The notes: generated by a model not told the origin, from the letters alone. 64,000 nt of DNA from Ambrosia x helenae (GCA_030844895.1 JAUTDX010000426.1:81569-145568), one strand, 5' to 3'. Positions 49,440 through 61,362 are shown, numbered from the stretch's first letter. Translations and numbers: made by a program.

Positions 49440-50360
49440 ACCCCACTAATAACAAAGTTAAGGTAGTGTCTGAGCACGGTAAGATATAGACAGCCTCACC
49501 TCTACCTCATAGGAATAGAGAGACTGCTTCCGGTGAGACCTCCGACCCGATAGTGGTTTTGCATCAATCCTTTGACATAAAGCGTAACACCCAACAATTG
49601 GCACAAGGCCGATTGGTGCAAGTACTCTCTTGTAGGGCTGGCAAATCGTGTAAACCTGACCTGTTAAGACACGAACCTGTTAAGACACGAACCTGTTAAG
49701 ACACGATACACGAAACCTGACTACCTGTACACGACACGATAATTTTTCGTGTCTATTTTTTGATACACGAACCTGTTAATTTTTTTAACAGGTATACACG
49801 AAAAGTACCTGTTAATACCTGTTTATAACCATTATATTAATCGCATGTTTACGAACTTATTTAGTAAGAGAAAATTTCCAAAAGTTCACCAAAGACCTAG
49901 ATAATACCTGTTTGCGTACCTGTTAATACTTGTTTAGGTACTTGTTAATACATGTTTGCGTACCTGTTAGTACCTATTTGTGAACATTATACGTAGCGCT
50001 GACAAATCGTGTATACATGACCTGTTAATACAGGAACCTGTTAAGACACGATACACGAAACTTGACTACCTGTACACGACACGAAAATTAACAGGTAAAT
50101 TCGTGTCTACCTGTTTAGGACACGAAACCTGTTAAAGCCATACCTGTACCTGTTAAGATCGTTCAGGTTCGTGTCAGGTAATCGTGTTCGTATACAAAAT
50201 TGCCGGCCCTACTCTCTTGTCTTTCGTCTATCAACCCCACCATATGATGCATGATTAACCGTCCGTCACCTTTAACATTATTTTCATGAACTTAGTAAAA
50301 TAACATTAAAATAAGTGCAATTTCACTTTTGCCCCCGAGGACGCACACATATATACATCA
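49440..50360 (-). mobile_element. RTE-type LINE/SINE 3' tail copy, interrupted
   Basis: On the minus strand it carries the same words as 29690-30063: the GGCAAAAGTGAAATTGCAC-like start near 50340, GGACGGTTAATCATGCATCA, then AGCAGTCTCTCTATTCC and GAGGTGAGGCTGTCTATATC. It is split by the hAT MITE at 49633-50211; without it the copy is about 330 bp. The 3' simple-repeat tail is poorly preserved. Confidence 0.75.
49633..50211. mobile_element. Complete hAT MITE nested in RTE-type tail
   Basis: Termini TAGGGCTGGCAA and TTGCCGGCCCTA, with a perfect 8-bp target duplication CTCTCTTG at 49625-49632 and 50212-50219. The interior is a patchwork of ACCTGTTAAGACACGA and TACACGACACGA words, including a partial internal duplication starting near 49996 (GCTGACAAATCGTGTATAC resembles the left end). 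It is non-coding, 579 bp. Confidence 0.94.
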
Positions 50361-50464
50361 TATGCGCACATCGCAAGCTGGACCAGTAACAACAAAGGAA
50401 ACATAATATAAAATACTAAGGAAACAAAATTAAAAAATAAAAGGGAAAATACAAAAAGAATTAT

Positions 50465-50520
50465 AAACAAAACCTGGGATTCGAACCATGGACGTGGTCA
50501 GTCGCGCGTTGCTAAGATGG
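50465..50520 (-). other. tRNA/SINE-like Pol III B-box segment
   Basis: On the minus strand CATGGTTCGAATCCCAGG fits the Pol III B-box consensus exactly. Upstream on that strand CTTAGCAACGCGCG could be a degenerate A box. A cloverleaf with a full acceptor stem is not evident, so this is a SINE head or tRNA relic rather than a tRNA gene. Confidence 0.3.
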
Positions 50521-51276
50521 TATACTTGTTTATCGGTTCTGTTTGGTTTGTTACAACACGGGAACGATTCCAACACTCGGTAAAGCAACTAAAATAGTAT
50601 ATCAAAATGTGTTTTACATCAAACGGAAACAAAATCGATTACCGATACCGAATTCAGTACATGCTTGGTTACCGAAATTTGTTCCAACTCACTATACCAA
50701 AAAAAAAAAAAAAAAAAAAAAACTCTATTGTGATATGTTGAGAGAACCATAAAAAAATATTGTACCGATATGAATGTTGTTTGGACGGTATGAGTTAGGT
50801 TTGACACGAACGAACAAAAAATAACTGTATCTGACATGTTCGAATTAAACTTTTATTTTTATCGAAAATAAAGATAAACATGTGGCGATGGTGTATTCAA
50901 AATTAGGTCGCTGCTATAACTCTTTCGTTAGCAAAAAATCTAACCGTGTGAAGTTATTTTAACGGCATTCCATTGAAAAACATAGTTATAAAGTAGGGAA
51001 TGGTGATAGGAATATTCTCTTTTGGGATTATTGTTGACCAACTGAGAAAATGTGGGATTATTAAAATCTAATTTGCCTTAACGTAAGTATGATATTGGTA
51101 TAGTTTTTTAATCAATAAAAAAATTAACATGTTACATGATTTACATGTGTCTGTGTTTCCTGTGGTTTTGTACGAACACCCTACTAGTGTGTTTATGTGT
51201 GTATGAAACTAATTACAATTTTAATAAAATATGAAGCCACCTAGTGCGGTTCAACAACTCCTGCGGTCCTACCAAG
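50521..51276. other. Intergenic with A-run and Mutator-like end
   Basis: A 20+ base A-run at 50699-50720. At about 51034-51075, read on the minus strand, GGCAAATTAGATTTTAATAA then TCCCACATTTTC resembles the termini of the elements at 46925 and 54599, so it is probably the orphan end of a third member of that family. No gene is seen. Confidence 0.4.
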
Positions 51277-51901
51277 TAGGGCTGCAAACGAACCGAACGA
51301 ACACGAACAAGGCCTTGTTCGTGTTCGTTTGTTAAGGAAAATAGGTGTTCACGAACAGTTCATTAACACTTACCGAACGAGATTTTATGTTCGTGTTCGT
51401 TTGTTAAGAAAACACTTATGTTCATGTTCGTTTGTGTTCGTTTGTTAATTTTGTTCATGAACGCACCCGAACACAAACGAACATTCATGAACACAACAAG
51501 TGCTCATGAACACAAATGAACACAAACGAACACAAAAAAGTGTTCATGAACGAAAACAAACATAAACGGATATATATTAACTTTCTTATAAAATCGAATT
51601 CACATACATATATTTACCTCATATAAATTGTTTTGAGTAAAATAAATAAAAGTAAAAGAATATCAAGACAAATTATAAAAATTAAAAACCATATTAATCA
51701 AACGAACATAAACAAACACGTTACCGAACGTTCACGAACATAAACGAACGAACGGGCCTCTGTTCATGTTCGTTCGTTTAACTAAACGAACAAATTATTT
51801 TGTTCGTGTTCGTTCATTTATTAAACGAACGAACACAAACGAACTTCCCGCCAAACGGTCCATGAACTGTTCGCTGAAAGTTCAGTTCGTTTGCAGCCCT
51901 A
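51277..51901. mobile_element. Complete hAT MITE, CGAACA-rich
   Basis: Termini TAGGGCTGCAAACGAAC and GTTCGTTTGCAGCCCTA (one mismatch in the longer arms), flanked by a perfect 8-bp duplication CTACCAAG (51269-51276 and 51902-51909). The interior consists largely of GTTCGT and ACGAACA words in both orientations around an AT-rich core. Length is 625 bp. It is non-coding; the 85-codon frame at 51766 reads the repeats. Confidence 0.95.
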
Positions 51902-51961
51902 CTACCAAGTACTTGCTAAAAATAAACTCAATTAGATCATTTAGATGGTTGGTCCGAATAG

Positions 51962-53878
51962 GAGTAATTCGATTCATAAATTACTATTTGAATTTATGTG
52001 TTTTTATGGTTTTAACTACTTAAGTTTAATTTTAAGGTACTTAACTATCTGTGCACATGTGGTTTGTTTTTTTTGTTTTTTTTTTTTTTTGTAATTGCAC
52101 CTATTTAAGTCTAATTGACTAACTCTATTTAATAAATCAGTTATTTTTTGTAAAAAGACAAAAATGCCTTTACCATCTTTTTAAAATCAAAATAAAAATA
52201 GAATAAAGTGCCCCTTTTTTTCTCTCTCTAACTACTCAGCCCATCTCTCTCTCTACTTACCTACAAACCGGATCCTACCAATCCATACACCATCACCGCC
52301 ACCACCACATCTTTCTCTGTTTCTCTTAGCAAATAACAACCAGCCGACAACCATTTGAACACCACCTCCTCACCTATTATCATTGCCTACGACCATCTCA
52401 CCTGCAACAACTACCCAAGAATATACCATTGGCCCAAACTTGTTAATTTGATTTCTACACTTACAGCATCCACAATGTTGGACCAAGTTCACTCTTTAAA
52501 ACCGCCACATCATTCCAAACCACGAACATCATCCTCCAATGCATACCCATCTTTTTTGCCCCCATCCGGCCCACACCCATTGTGGATGCTCTTATGATGT
52601 CATTTTGCTTTCTAAACGGTTTATGCAAAATATGCCAAATCACATTAACAAACTCAAATCGATGCAAAAAAAAACATCCTAAAATCCCCATTTTCGACTC
52701 TGTAAACCCTAGAAATTCATACGATCTCTCGTAACCAAAACCAAGAATGTTAGTAATATAGCGTTCGAAATTTAAATGGAAGTCATGTAAAGGCTTTCTG
52801 TTAAATTTTTGGTTCAATTATGACATGCGTATAAAGTATGGACTTCTTTGATCAACGACTCTGAATTTATTGCCCATCGTAATGGCCAACACACAAACCT
52901 GCGGCATCTATTTGTTAAGCTACATGATTATTTTGAAGGAAAATATGGCGACGAGGCTGTTGGTGAAGGGCAGTGGTGGAGATGGATGGGGGTTAAGGGT
53001 TTCATATTGCGATGGGGCTGTACGGAAGAGAATGGTGATGCGATGGTAGTGGTTAGGGTTAGGGTGATTAGTGGTTCGGTGGTAGTGTGTTGGAGGGGGG
53101 GGGGGTGTCGTGGTGATACGATATTGGTGTGATGGTGGTGATGGTGGTGGTGGTTTAGATGTGAGAGAGAAAGAGAGAGGGAGAGAAGGTCTGTGTGTGT
53201 ATGTAAGGGTTGTCTACAAAGGGCATTTTCCTAAAAAGTGTGAAAAGTATATGTAGACATTGTGTTTTAAATTTTAGGCATGATGTTTTAAATTCTTTTG
53301 GCATAACATTATATAGAAAAACACAAAACATAACAATTTAAAACAAAATGACCTGTACTTAGGCATGAAATCTACAACACCATGTAAGAAAAAGCCTAAC
53401 CACTGTGCTCTTAAGTGTTATGTTTGGTGTTTTTTCCGTATAATTCCATGCAAAAGGAATCTAAAACATAATGCTCAAAATTTACATAGATTTCTTACAC
53501 TTAAGTATCACGGTGTTTGTTTCAGTTTTGCAAGTTTAATAACTTAACTCGGAATCTTATAAACCTTAACTTGGAAGTCATATTGATTGGATTGAACCCA
53601 CTCGTTGAACCATTAGAACTTATCCTCGGATTTGAACTTTTGTTTCTTCAGTAAAATTTATTTTAAGTACCTTATGAATTAAATGCTTGTATCTTAGGTG
53701 TAAATGACTCAAATGCCATTATATTTTATTGTACATATTGGACGACAGTTAATTTGACTCAAATAGTAATTTAAGAAAAGTAAGGTACTTAGATAATTAA
53801 GAATTTTAAAATTAGATTTAAGAAGTTAAAAGCACAAAAACATAAAGATTCAAATAGTACAGCTAATTCCATTCAGTC
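51962..53878. mobile_element. Mutator-like element, degraded
   Basis: The left region has TACTATTTGAATTTATGTG at 51982 and the right region ends CATAAAGATTCAAATAGTAC at 53861, part of inverted arms roughly 90-100 bp long. Termini are taken from GAGTAATTC (left) and ATTCAGTC (right) by analogy with the other Mutator elements here. The 9-bp flanks do not match, so the ends are approximate. The interior shows CT then CACC tracts on the left (about 52218-52310) and GGTGG then GAGA on the right (about 53040-53190, with a G-run at 53095-53104). Open frames are low-complexity. Confidence 0.6.
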
Positions 53879-54598
53879 TAGAAACATTGCCCAATACATA
53901 AATATAAAGAGGCATCAATGGTAAAATAATATAAAAAGCATAAATAAGAATAACTAATAAGTACTACTAGATTACTAGTGTTAGATGCCTTCGTGGTATA
54001 CATTTTTTTATAATATCGGTTGATTCTCATAGAATAAAGATGAAGCCACTTTAAGAAGAAAATAAAATCCAACTGCATCACAATTTCATTGCATTGATGT
54101 TATAATTCTTTATGTCGATTGATGCGTCGCTCATCACACTAAAAAGTATAGATAAGAATAAGCTTTAGTTTATTGATAAACAATATAATAATTACAATAT
54201 TAAATAACAAGAATAGTAGTTAACTTCTAGTTAGAAGAAAAACTGAAAACATATATAACTAAATAAAATCTCAATTAATGAATAACTAGTTTTGTTTATA
54301 TATGAATCAAATCAAAGCTTTTACATGGTTACATATGAAAAGTACATATTAACACTAAACATTGAACTTGTACGGTCTGAAATTATAATCAAGTAACACA
54401 TGAAAACAAAAGTAAAAGAATCAATCAACCAAAACTAAAAGCATACCAAGTGAAACCTTCGACCCGCGGTTAAAAAGATAAAAATTCCCTTAACAACAAA
54501 TTTTAACCGGTAGTTGGTATTTTAGGCGACGACGGCATATAACTTTCGGGCAATAATCCAAATTCCCTAACAACAAGTCATAACCCAAATATGAATTA
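53879..54598. other. Intergenic, nothing recognised
   Basis: AT-rich. GGGCAATAATCCAAATTCCC near 54548-54567 resembles a fragment of the neighbouring Mutator MITE family. No gene is seen. Confidence 0.4.
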
Positions 54599-54792
54599 GG
54601 GAATTGGATTTTAATAATCCAAACTTTGCCTTGTTTACCGCAAGAAGTTCTAGTTATGAAATTCCCCACGACAGTCCTAATTTTTAAAGTTTTTTCCTCT
54701 AATAACCTTTTTTACTTTCAGACTCTTTCAATTTTGAAAATGAGTTACTTTCCAATTAACAAAAGATCATTGTTTGGATTATTAAATTTCCC
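54599..54792. mobile_element. Short Mutator MITE with perfect 9-bp duplication
   Basis: Terminal inverted repeats GGGAATTGGATTTTAATAAT (left) and ATTATTAAATTTCCC (right end), with the 9-bp duplication TATGAATTA on both sides (54590-54598 and 54793-54801). Only 194 bp long. The terminus shares AATTGGATT.TAATAATCC with the element nested in the Helitron at 46925. Confidence 0.9.
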
Positions 54793-55050
54793 TATGAATT
54801 AAACGTAAAAGAGAAACGAATGCAGTGGTAGTAATGAAGCCGCTGAAAGATTAGTAATCACTCGTGAGAGCAGATGGCTACTTGGGGGAAGCACACTTGT
54901 GTGTGTCAAATCTATACAAAGGTAAACCTCTGGCGATCAAATTCAAAAACTTAGAAAGTATATCGACGCTAGATGTGTTTTTAGAGTATATAATATCGAA
55001 TTATTCATTTATTAGACGTTTTGTTTTAGTAAGATATATATATATATATA

Positions 55051-56655
55051 GGGTGTGGTTCAAATAAGAACCAAGTTAAATTTAAGAACCTATGAGAACC
55101 ATTATGGACCACTAGTTTTGTTTTAATTTTAAAAATTAAAAAACTAATAAAAAGGGCATATAGGTAAATTGTAAACCATTTATCACTCCAATTTGATAAA
55201 TAACTATTTTCTCTTTCATCTTTCTCTCTCCACTTAACTACTTAAATAAATTATTCAGAAGTTTTATTAAGTGTAATTTCGTAATATACACAGATGTATA
55301 ATTTTATATTTTGGTTCAAACTATTCATCAGTTTAAGTAAATCATCTCGTAGTTATGAAACAAAATACACAATTATACACATGTGTATATGAACAATGTG
55401 TCTTATCTTGAAACTTCATACACAATTATACACTTGTGTATAAAAGACGAGTGGTCCTCTCAGCCATCGTTTTAGTGTTCTTTTTGAAAAAAAAAAAACA
55501 ACAAAATCTCTCAGCGTACACTTGTGTATAAAATCAACCACTTTCCATATATGTAGATTTGTAATATACATGTAAGTATTCTATTAACATATAACATAAT
55601 AGGTATGTACATATGTGTATAAAAGAACATATATGTATACATTTTGTTCTTGTACATATATGTATTCTATTAAATGAACCGCCATCATCTCCATCTCCAA
55701 TAAGAATCAACATCGTCCAGTAAACCAACATGGTAGTAATTTATGAATGTCTCCGGACCATAGTTTCATACATGTCTTGCAATAATATCATCAAAATAAA
55801 AGAAACCCTTTACAAAATCCATGTTTCCAAATTCCAACGAGGATGTAAAGAATCTGCAATGCATTTATATCACTGCAACAAAATAATACCTTGTTTTTTT
55901 CCTGACAAACAATCATTTAAATAAACCAAACTTATATAACGAAAACAATCGTTTTTTAGAATAAAAAACAATTTAAATGCAAATACAAAGTACCCTTCCA
56001 AAATTTGGCTCAAAAAACAATTAAATTTGGAGGATTAGGTAAGAAGCTATTGTTGAGATAAGTATAAAATTAGTTTTTGACAATGTTAAATGCAAATACA
56101 AAACTGACGAAATGGTAAAAATGAAAGAAATTAATTGTTTGCCACCTATTTGTGTATGATTTTGATAGTTGATGACGCCAAGATTGTTGTGGTGGTTGGG
56201 AAAGTAACAGACGATTAGATGGCAAACAATTAATTTCACAATTGCCTTCACCATCTTGCCTTACAAACCCCTCTTTGCCAGAACACGGCACTGTCGCCAT
56301 TGTCGTCTTCTGAATACATAGGATGGTTGTGGATAAAACGTGACTTGAACAATGATCAAATTGGTTGATCAACCTGAAATCTTCTTCATCCTAGTGATGA
56401 AGGCCCTGACGGCTGTAGAAAGTAGAGAGGGAGTTAGGGTTATAATGATTAGGTACAAGTTATAAAACTCTTTTTAAAGGGCTTAAATGACATAACCACC
56501 CTTATAATTAAATAAATTTAAAAGAAAAAGGCAAATAAGATATGTGGTGTAAAATGGTTCTTATGGTAATGAAAACGTGCGAAGTGTGCGAAGTCACGTA
56601 ACATACAAAGTAATGATGGTATAGGTAACCATTGGTTCTTATTTGATCTCATCCC
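55051..56655. mobile_element. (TA)n-flanked inverted-repeat element 1
   Basis: It begins GGGTGTGGTTCAAATAAGAA and ends TTCTTATTTGATCTCATCCC, inverted repeats of about 25 bp, and sits exactly between two TA microsatellites (55034-55050 and 56656-56675). This resembles MITEs that insert into (TA)n, such as the Micron type described in rice. It is 1.6 kb. Near its right end (about 56569-56616) a ~45 bp stretch matches the terminal repeat of element 2. Open frames at 55534-55924 and 56021-56372 are unrecognised. Confidence 0.75.
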
Positions 56656-56675
56656 TATATATATATATATATATA

Positions 56676-57130
56676 GGGGACGGTTATTCTACAAAGTAAT
56701 GAAAACGTGCGAAGTGTGCGAAGTCACGTAACATACAAAATTACGTAACATAGACAGAATCACTACTAGTTCATAACTAAAATCACGTAACATATAGGTC
56801 ATTACGTAATTACGTACCATAAGACAGAATCATTCAAAACTTTACATAAAAAATTTTTCATACCCTTAAAAAACATAACATACAAAATTACGTAACATAG
56901 ACAGAATCACTACTAGTTCATACCTAAAATTACGTAACATAAACAGAATCACTAGTAGTTCATAACTAAAAAAAATCACATATACAAAATTACGTAACTT
57001 TTGGTAATGGACTATATGTTACGTGATTTTAGTTATGGAACTAGTAGGTTTCTGTCCATGTTACGTAATTTTGTATGTTACGTGACTTCGCACACTTCGC
57101 ACGTTTTCATTACTTTGTATTTGAACCTGT

Positions 57131-57133
<3 letters not shown>
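56676..57133. mobile_element. (TA)n-flanked inverted-repeat element 2
   Basis: It begins GGGGACGGTTATTCTACAAA and ends ACTTTGTATTTGAACCTGTC then CC, inside TA repeats on both sides (56656-56675 and 57134-57170). Arms of about 75 bp contain GTGCGAAGTGTGCGAAGTC, and the core has repeated ACAAAATTACGTAACATA and CAGAATCACTA blocks. It shares the left TA tract with element 1. It is 458 bp and non-coding. Confidence 0.85.
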
Positions 57134-57170
<37 letters not shown>

Positions 57171-57175
<5 letters not shown>

Positions 57176-58414
57176 CGAACATTAAAAAAACAATTTATAA
57201 TATTTGTTTATCAGATTTAGTATACGATCCTGTTTCTAAAGAAAAGACAAAATGATATTTACGGAAACATTTAATGGGCCAGAGCCCAAAAGTGATTTAA
57301 TACTTCAAAAAAGGTGGCGAACAAAAACCATCACTAAATTTTGTCTCTACCATTAAAGGCTTCACAGCGACTCCCTCTCTTCTCGCCCCACATTGGTTGT
57401 ATGATGGTGTTTATAACCTCAAATGAGCTCTCTCTCCCATCAAACTAGTCTTTTAAAATGAGTTCTTTTGTTTGAGTTGTAATATCCCCACAAAACCAAA
57501 GTTTTAAGATGGTCTAATCATACTAAACCAAAGTTTAATCACACGTCTGTTCGATTACATGTTTCGTCATGCTTGATGTAAAAAAAAATACATGATGACA
57601 TTTCCATAGTTAACGCTAAAACATGTATTTAACCTTTGAATATGTGGTGTGCAAACATATGAGAGCACTCACATCTAGTCCACCAAATTTATGTAAGTGT
57701 TTCCCTCAAATTATATGAGGTAGGTGTAAATGGTTGTAAGTGGATGAGAGAAAATATTTGATAAAAGCACTGTCTACCCCTATATTTTGGGAGACCCTGT
57801 TCACCCCTAATTATATTTTAATTAATATTTTTGTAGGTGGTTGTAAGTGAGGAGAGAGAATGTAATGATAAAAGTATGTAAAAGTATTATTTATTTAAAA
57901 ATGAGAGAAAATTTTAAGATAGAATAGTGATTTTAGTGTAATTTGATAGAGAGGATTTGGTGAAGCAGATATGTAAACGCTCTGATATGTATTATTCACC
58001 AGGAAATGTGATTAAACACCTATGATTTCACCGGTGAAGACATGTTATTACATTAATTCACTAACGCGTGCAATAAAGAAACATAAAACTACATTGTACT
58101 CGCTATATTGTATATTCACCGGTGAATACAAGTAAACACCTGTGTATAGTAGAAACAGCAGTGAATACATTATTAGAAATTACACTCTATTTATCATGTA
58201 TCAATTAACATATTCAATATCAGAAACTATATTGTATTCGAAGAATATGGTGTGTACCCTATATTCTACTGCTTGTTATGTTAAGTGAGAAGTGGTTTGT
58301 ACTTTGAATAGTTTATGAGCATCACTCTAGAAAAGGTAAATAAATACTTTCATATCTAATTACAAACACACATAGGCATGGCATATTCACCAAAAACACA
58401 GTCAGAATCAAAAC
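57171..58414. other. Intergenic, 3' flank of the host gene
   Basis: AT-rich sequence downstream of the minus-strand gene. TATTCACCGGTGAATA-like words recur (about 57995-58145). No coding sequence is supported; it probably includes the 3' untranslated region nearest 58414. Confidence 0.4.
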
Positions 58415-58627
58415 TTACTCTCCACTACTTTCGTCACCCGAATCATCCTTATTCAAACCCGTACCGCTACTCTCACCTTGCTCAATACATCTTATGATGC
58501 CTGCCGAAACCAAACCCATTCCGTCACTCTTGGCTAAAATCGATGGAAACTGACCAGACCCGCTTATCAGGACGCGTAGTGTATCCCTGGCACTCTTCTC
58601 TGACTCCGTGCTTTCTTGGATCAATGG
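58415..58627 (-). other. Out-of-frame C-terminal extension of the host gene
   Basis: Immediately past the annotated stop, the frame offset by one base stays open for about 70 codons: PLIQESTESEKSARDTLRVL, then a Gly/Ser-rich tail ending DDSGDESSGE and a stop at 58415. The shift falls at a run of four C (minus strand; plus-strand G at 58626-58629). One extra base there would join the two frames. The hydrophilic, low-stop composition suggests genuine coding sequence cut off by a one-base deletion or a base-call error. Confidence 0.55.
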
Positions 58628-61209
58628 GGAATGCTTACGCTTATAGCAGGTCCACTGTTCACCAGGTAGGCTTGGCCAGAGGAGCAGATGTCCATTACTG
58701 GGAGGTGAACTATCGGGTCACACATGAGCGGGGTGAATACTGGGAACTGCTGTGAAGAAGCCGCCATAGACAAGGGTAGAAATGGGATTTCAGACAGATT
58801 TGGAGACGGGTTTGGAAGCAGTGATGAAAGAGGCGGTAATGTGAATGATTCAGTTTGTAGAGTAGAAACCGAAACAGGAGGTGGACACCAACAGTAATAT
58901 GGAAGAGATATTTGGGGAGCTGAGGTTGATGATGGTACAGGTAACGACGGGAACAAGCAAGTTCCAGAAAAAGAATCCAGAAGCTTCCGTTTTCCATGGT
59001 TTGAAGTAGATGGACAAGGAACGGGATGCTTTTCAGAGGTTTCAATACGGGCCCCATCCGTCCTTCGCCTCAACTTGAAAGAACTTGGTCTTGGACTCAG
59101 GACAACTTGAAAGTTACTGGTTCGGGGTCGAGAAGGCTTTGTCAACAAGTTTTGAGATTGTGAGGTCTGACCATTTTCGGAAGTGGTATTTGAACCGAGA
59201 AAATTAGCTCGAAGATGATGCACAAAACGTTCAAGACGAGAATCACTAATTCCAGTTAGTTCAGCAAGGGAAGGTTTCCTCTCGAGTAAATCTTTCATCT
59301 AAAAACAAGATAACACATCATCATTTGGTGGTTGTATATGCATAAACGTGCACTTCATTCACTAGTTAATGTACTACTAGATACCTTTTCAAGCAATTCA
59401 TTACCAAGAAGGCGGGACTTCTCAGAGCACCAAAAGTAGAAAGGATCCTTATTGGGGATTCTAACAGCAAAAGATCGACCAGAGCTATCTGTTGGTATTC
59501 CCTCAATCATGACAGATGAGCAATCTGAAATGTTTCTTAAAACTGATAGCGTCTCTGTATACCCATCATCCGAAAGAAATGATATGCACAAATCCGAAGT
59601 TGGCAAGAGTGTAAGTACTAGGTTACCCCTGTCATAATATATATAGATAAATGAACCTAATTAGATGTTAATAAGCACAACAATCTCATATTATATATGA
59701 ATAAAGGCTAATAAAAGATTATAGATATTGAAGTAAAGAATGAAGGCCAGAAAGCAACATCAAAGCCTTTTCCATACTGGTCAATCATCAGGGAAACTTT
59801 AAGGAAAGGGAGCGCAAAATTAACACGCAACTAGCAGCTGTTGCACAAGAAAAATGTTTCTCACATAGTACCCCTCATTGTTCTACGAAAATATGCTAGT
59901 AATTCAGATGCAAATCAGTATAATTCTGGTCCAAAGGAAGTAGGAAGTAGGCAGCTTTTACCTCTTGCACAATCCCTGCCCTGCATCAAGGTGTCTTACG
60001 TGTACCCATGTATACTTCTACTTGTGTTCATTCTTTGGTTCAAGTTCTAATTAGAGGATTGTGATTTCATAAGTAACATCTAAAAACATGAAACAAAGTA
60101 TATTCCGTTTATATGCAATTTGCCCTTTCTAAAGTTGTCTACTAATTCAGAGACACACAAGAGTGGGAATACACAAATATAGACACAATAAATACAAGTA
60201 ACAGCATGATAAGACTTGCGGTATAGTGTGCATTTGTTATCTTTTTTCTTTAAAAGCAAGGCTACCCAAGGAGCTAAAGCTGGCGAGAAAGGCTTTAGTG
60301 CGTATTATCTAACAAATAATGCATAATCATGACACAAATTTTCTCACTTATTTGATTTCACACACGTAAATGCACCCACGTACCCTTCACTATTTATAAT
60401 ATTAGAATCTCGGGAACCAATTATCACACATCCATATCCCCATGCTGATATCTTTGTAACATTGATCAGTAGATACTCATGCGCTTGGTGCTAATTCTTA
60501 ACTTAAACGAACAACACTGACTTCCATTCAGCAATGACTTAATTAATCTATCTATTAAGAGGAAAAACTACAAGCCTACTACCAAATCCATTATATCCCA
60601 AGATGCTCAAGTGATCTCATGTGATCCACATTAATTAAACACGTATTAGCCTTTTACCTATCAAATTCCGATTAGCAAATAGCAAGATAAGCCGAACTAC
60701 AAGCTTAACTGCTACCCCTGTACCCATTAATATAGCAGTAAATCACATTTGTACATAAGCAATGACTCATGAGCAAACACACAGCATCTATATACAACTT
60801 CAAACATATTCCTAAACCAGAAAATAAATAGGAAGCAACTACCTTGCATTAGTTGGAGTAAACAGACTCCCTTGTTTCTTAATCTTTCCAACACGAACCG
60901 ACGCAAGAGGAATACACAAACACCTCGCGAGCAAACCGACTTCCGACGGCTCAAAATGCTGCCAGCCAAACCAACATAAGTAAATTTCACCTAACTATAA
61001 TATAATTCTTAACTAACACTAGACTGCACTAAACATTATGATTCAACAACTGATACCTGACTTAAATGCGACAGCAATCGATCTTCAGCACCACTAGATG
61101 AACTAACCTTAAGCAACGGCATTAACCTCTCATCTGCACGACAAGCTCCCATGACGTGCACATCAAGAGCCACTTGCCACTGTGTAACCGTGTTCCGTTG
61201 CATCAACAG

Positions 61210-61256
<47 letters not shown>

Positions 61257-61362
61257 CACGATAACTAGTGGTTACCGGTGACGAATCATCGTTCGATTGT
61301 TCTTGTTTCATGTTCATGTTGATCACCTCTGGATCAGTAACAGATCGTTGTTTATTGTTCAT
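58621..61362 (-). CDS. Four-exon plant protein of unknown function
   Basis: Exons on the minus strand: 61362-61057, 60958-60843, 59628-59385 and 59298-58621, joined by GT-AG introns of 98, 1214 and 86 bp with consistent phases (total 447 codons plus stop). Exon 1 has an ATG, a run of 15 Asn and the motif ALDVHVMGACRADERLMPLL. Exon 2 reads HFEPSEVGLLARCLCIPLAS then VRVGKIKKQGSLFTP. Exon 3 reads GNLVLTLLPTSDL, then SSGRSFAVRIPN and DPFYFWCSEKSRLLGNELLE. Exon 4 starts MKDLLERKPSLAELTGISDS, then a Ser/Pro-rich low-complexity region. The pattern is of a conserved plant protein I have seen without an assigned function; no enzyme motif or signal peptide is visible. The C terminus appears truncated by a frameshift near 58626. 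Confidence 0.85.
61211..61256 (-). repeat. Coding (AAT)n microsatellite, poly-Asn
   Basis: A pure ATT/AAT run inside exon 1 encodes 15 consecutive Asn on the minus strand. Length polymorphism between alleles would change the protein in frame. Confidence 0.9.

Noticed and set aside
50465..50520. tRNA gene on the minus strand
   Set aside because: Only the B-box/T-arm-like part is convincing; no acceptor stem or clear anticodon arm could be folded.
52848..53132. 94-codon frame with GGW repeats
   Set aside because: It reads the GGTGG simple-repeat arm of a Mutator-like element.
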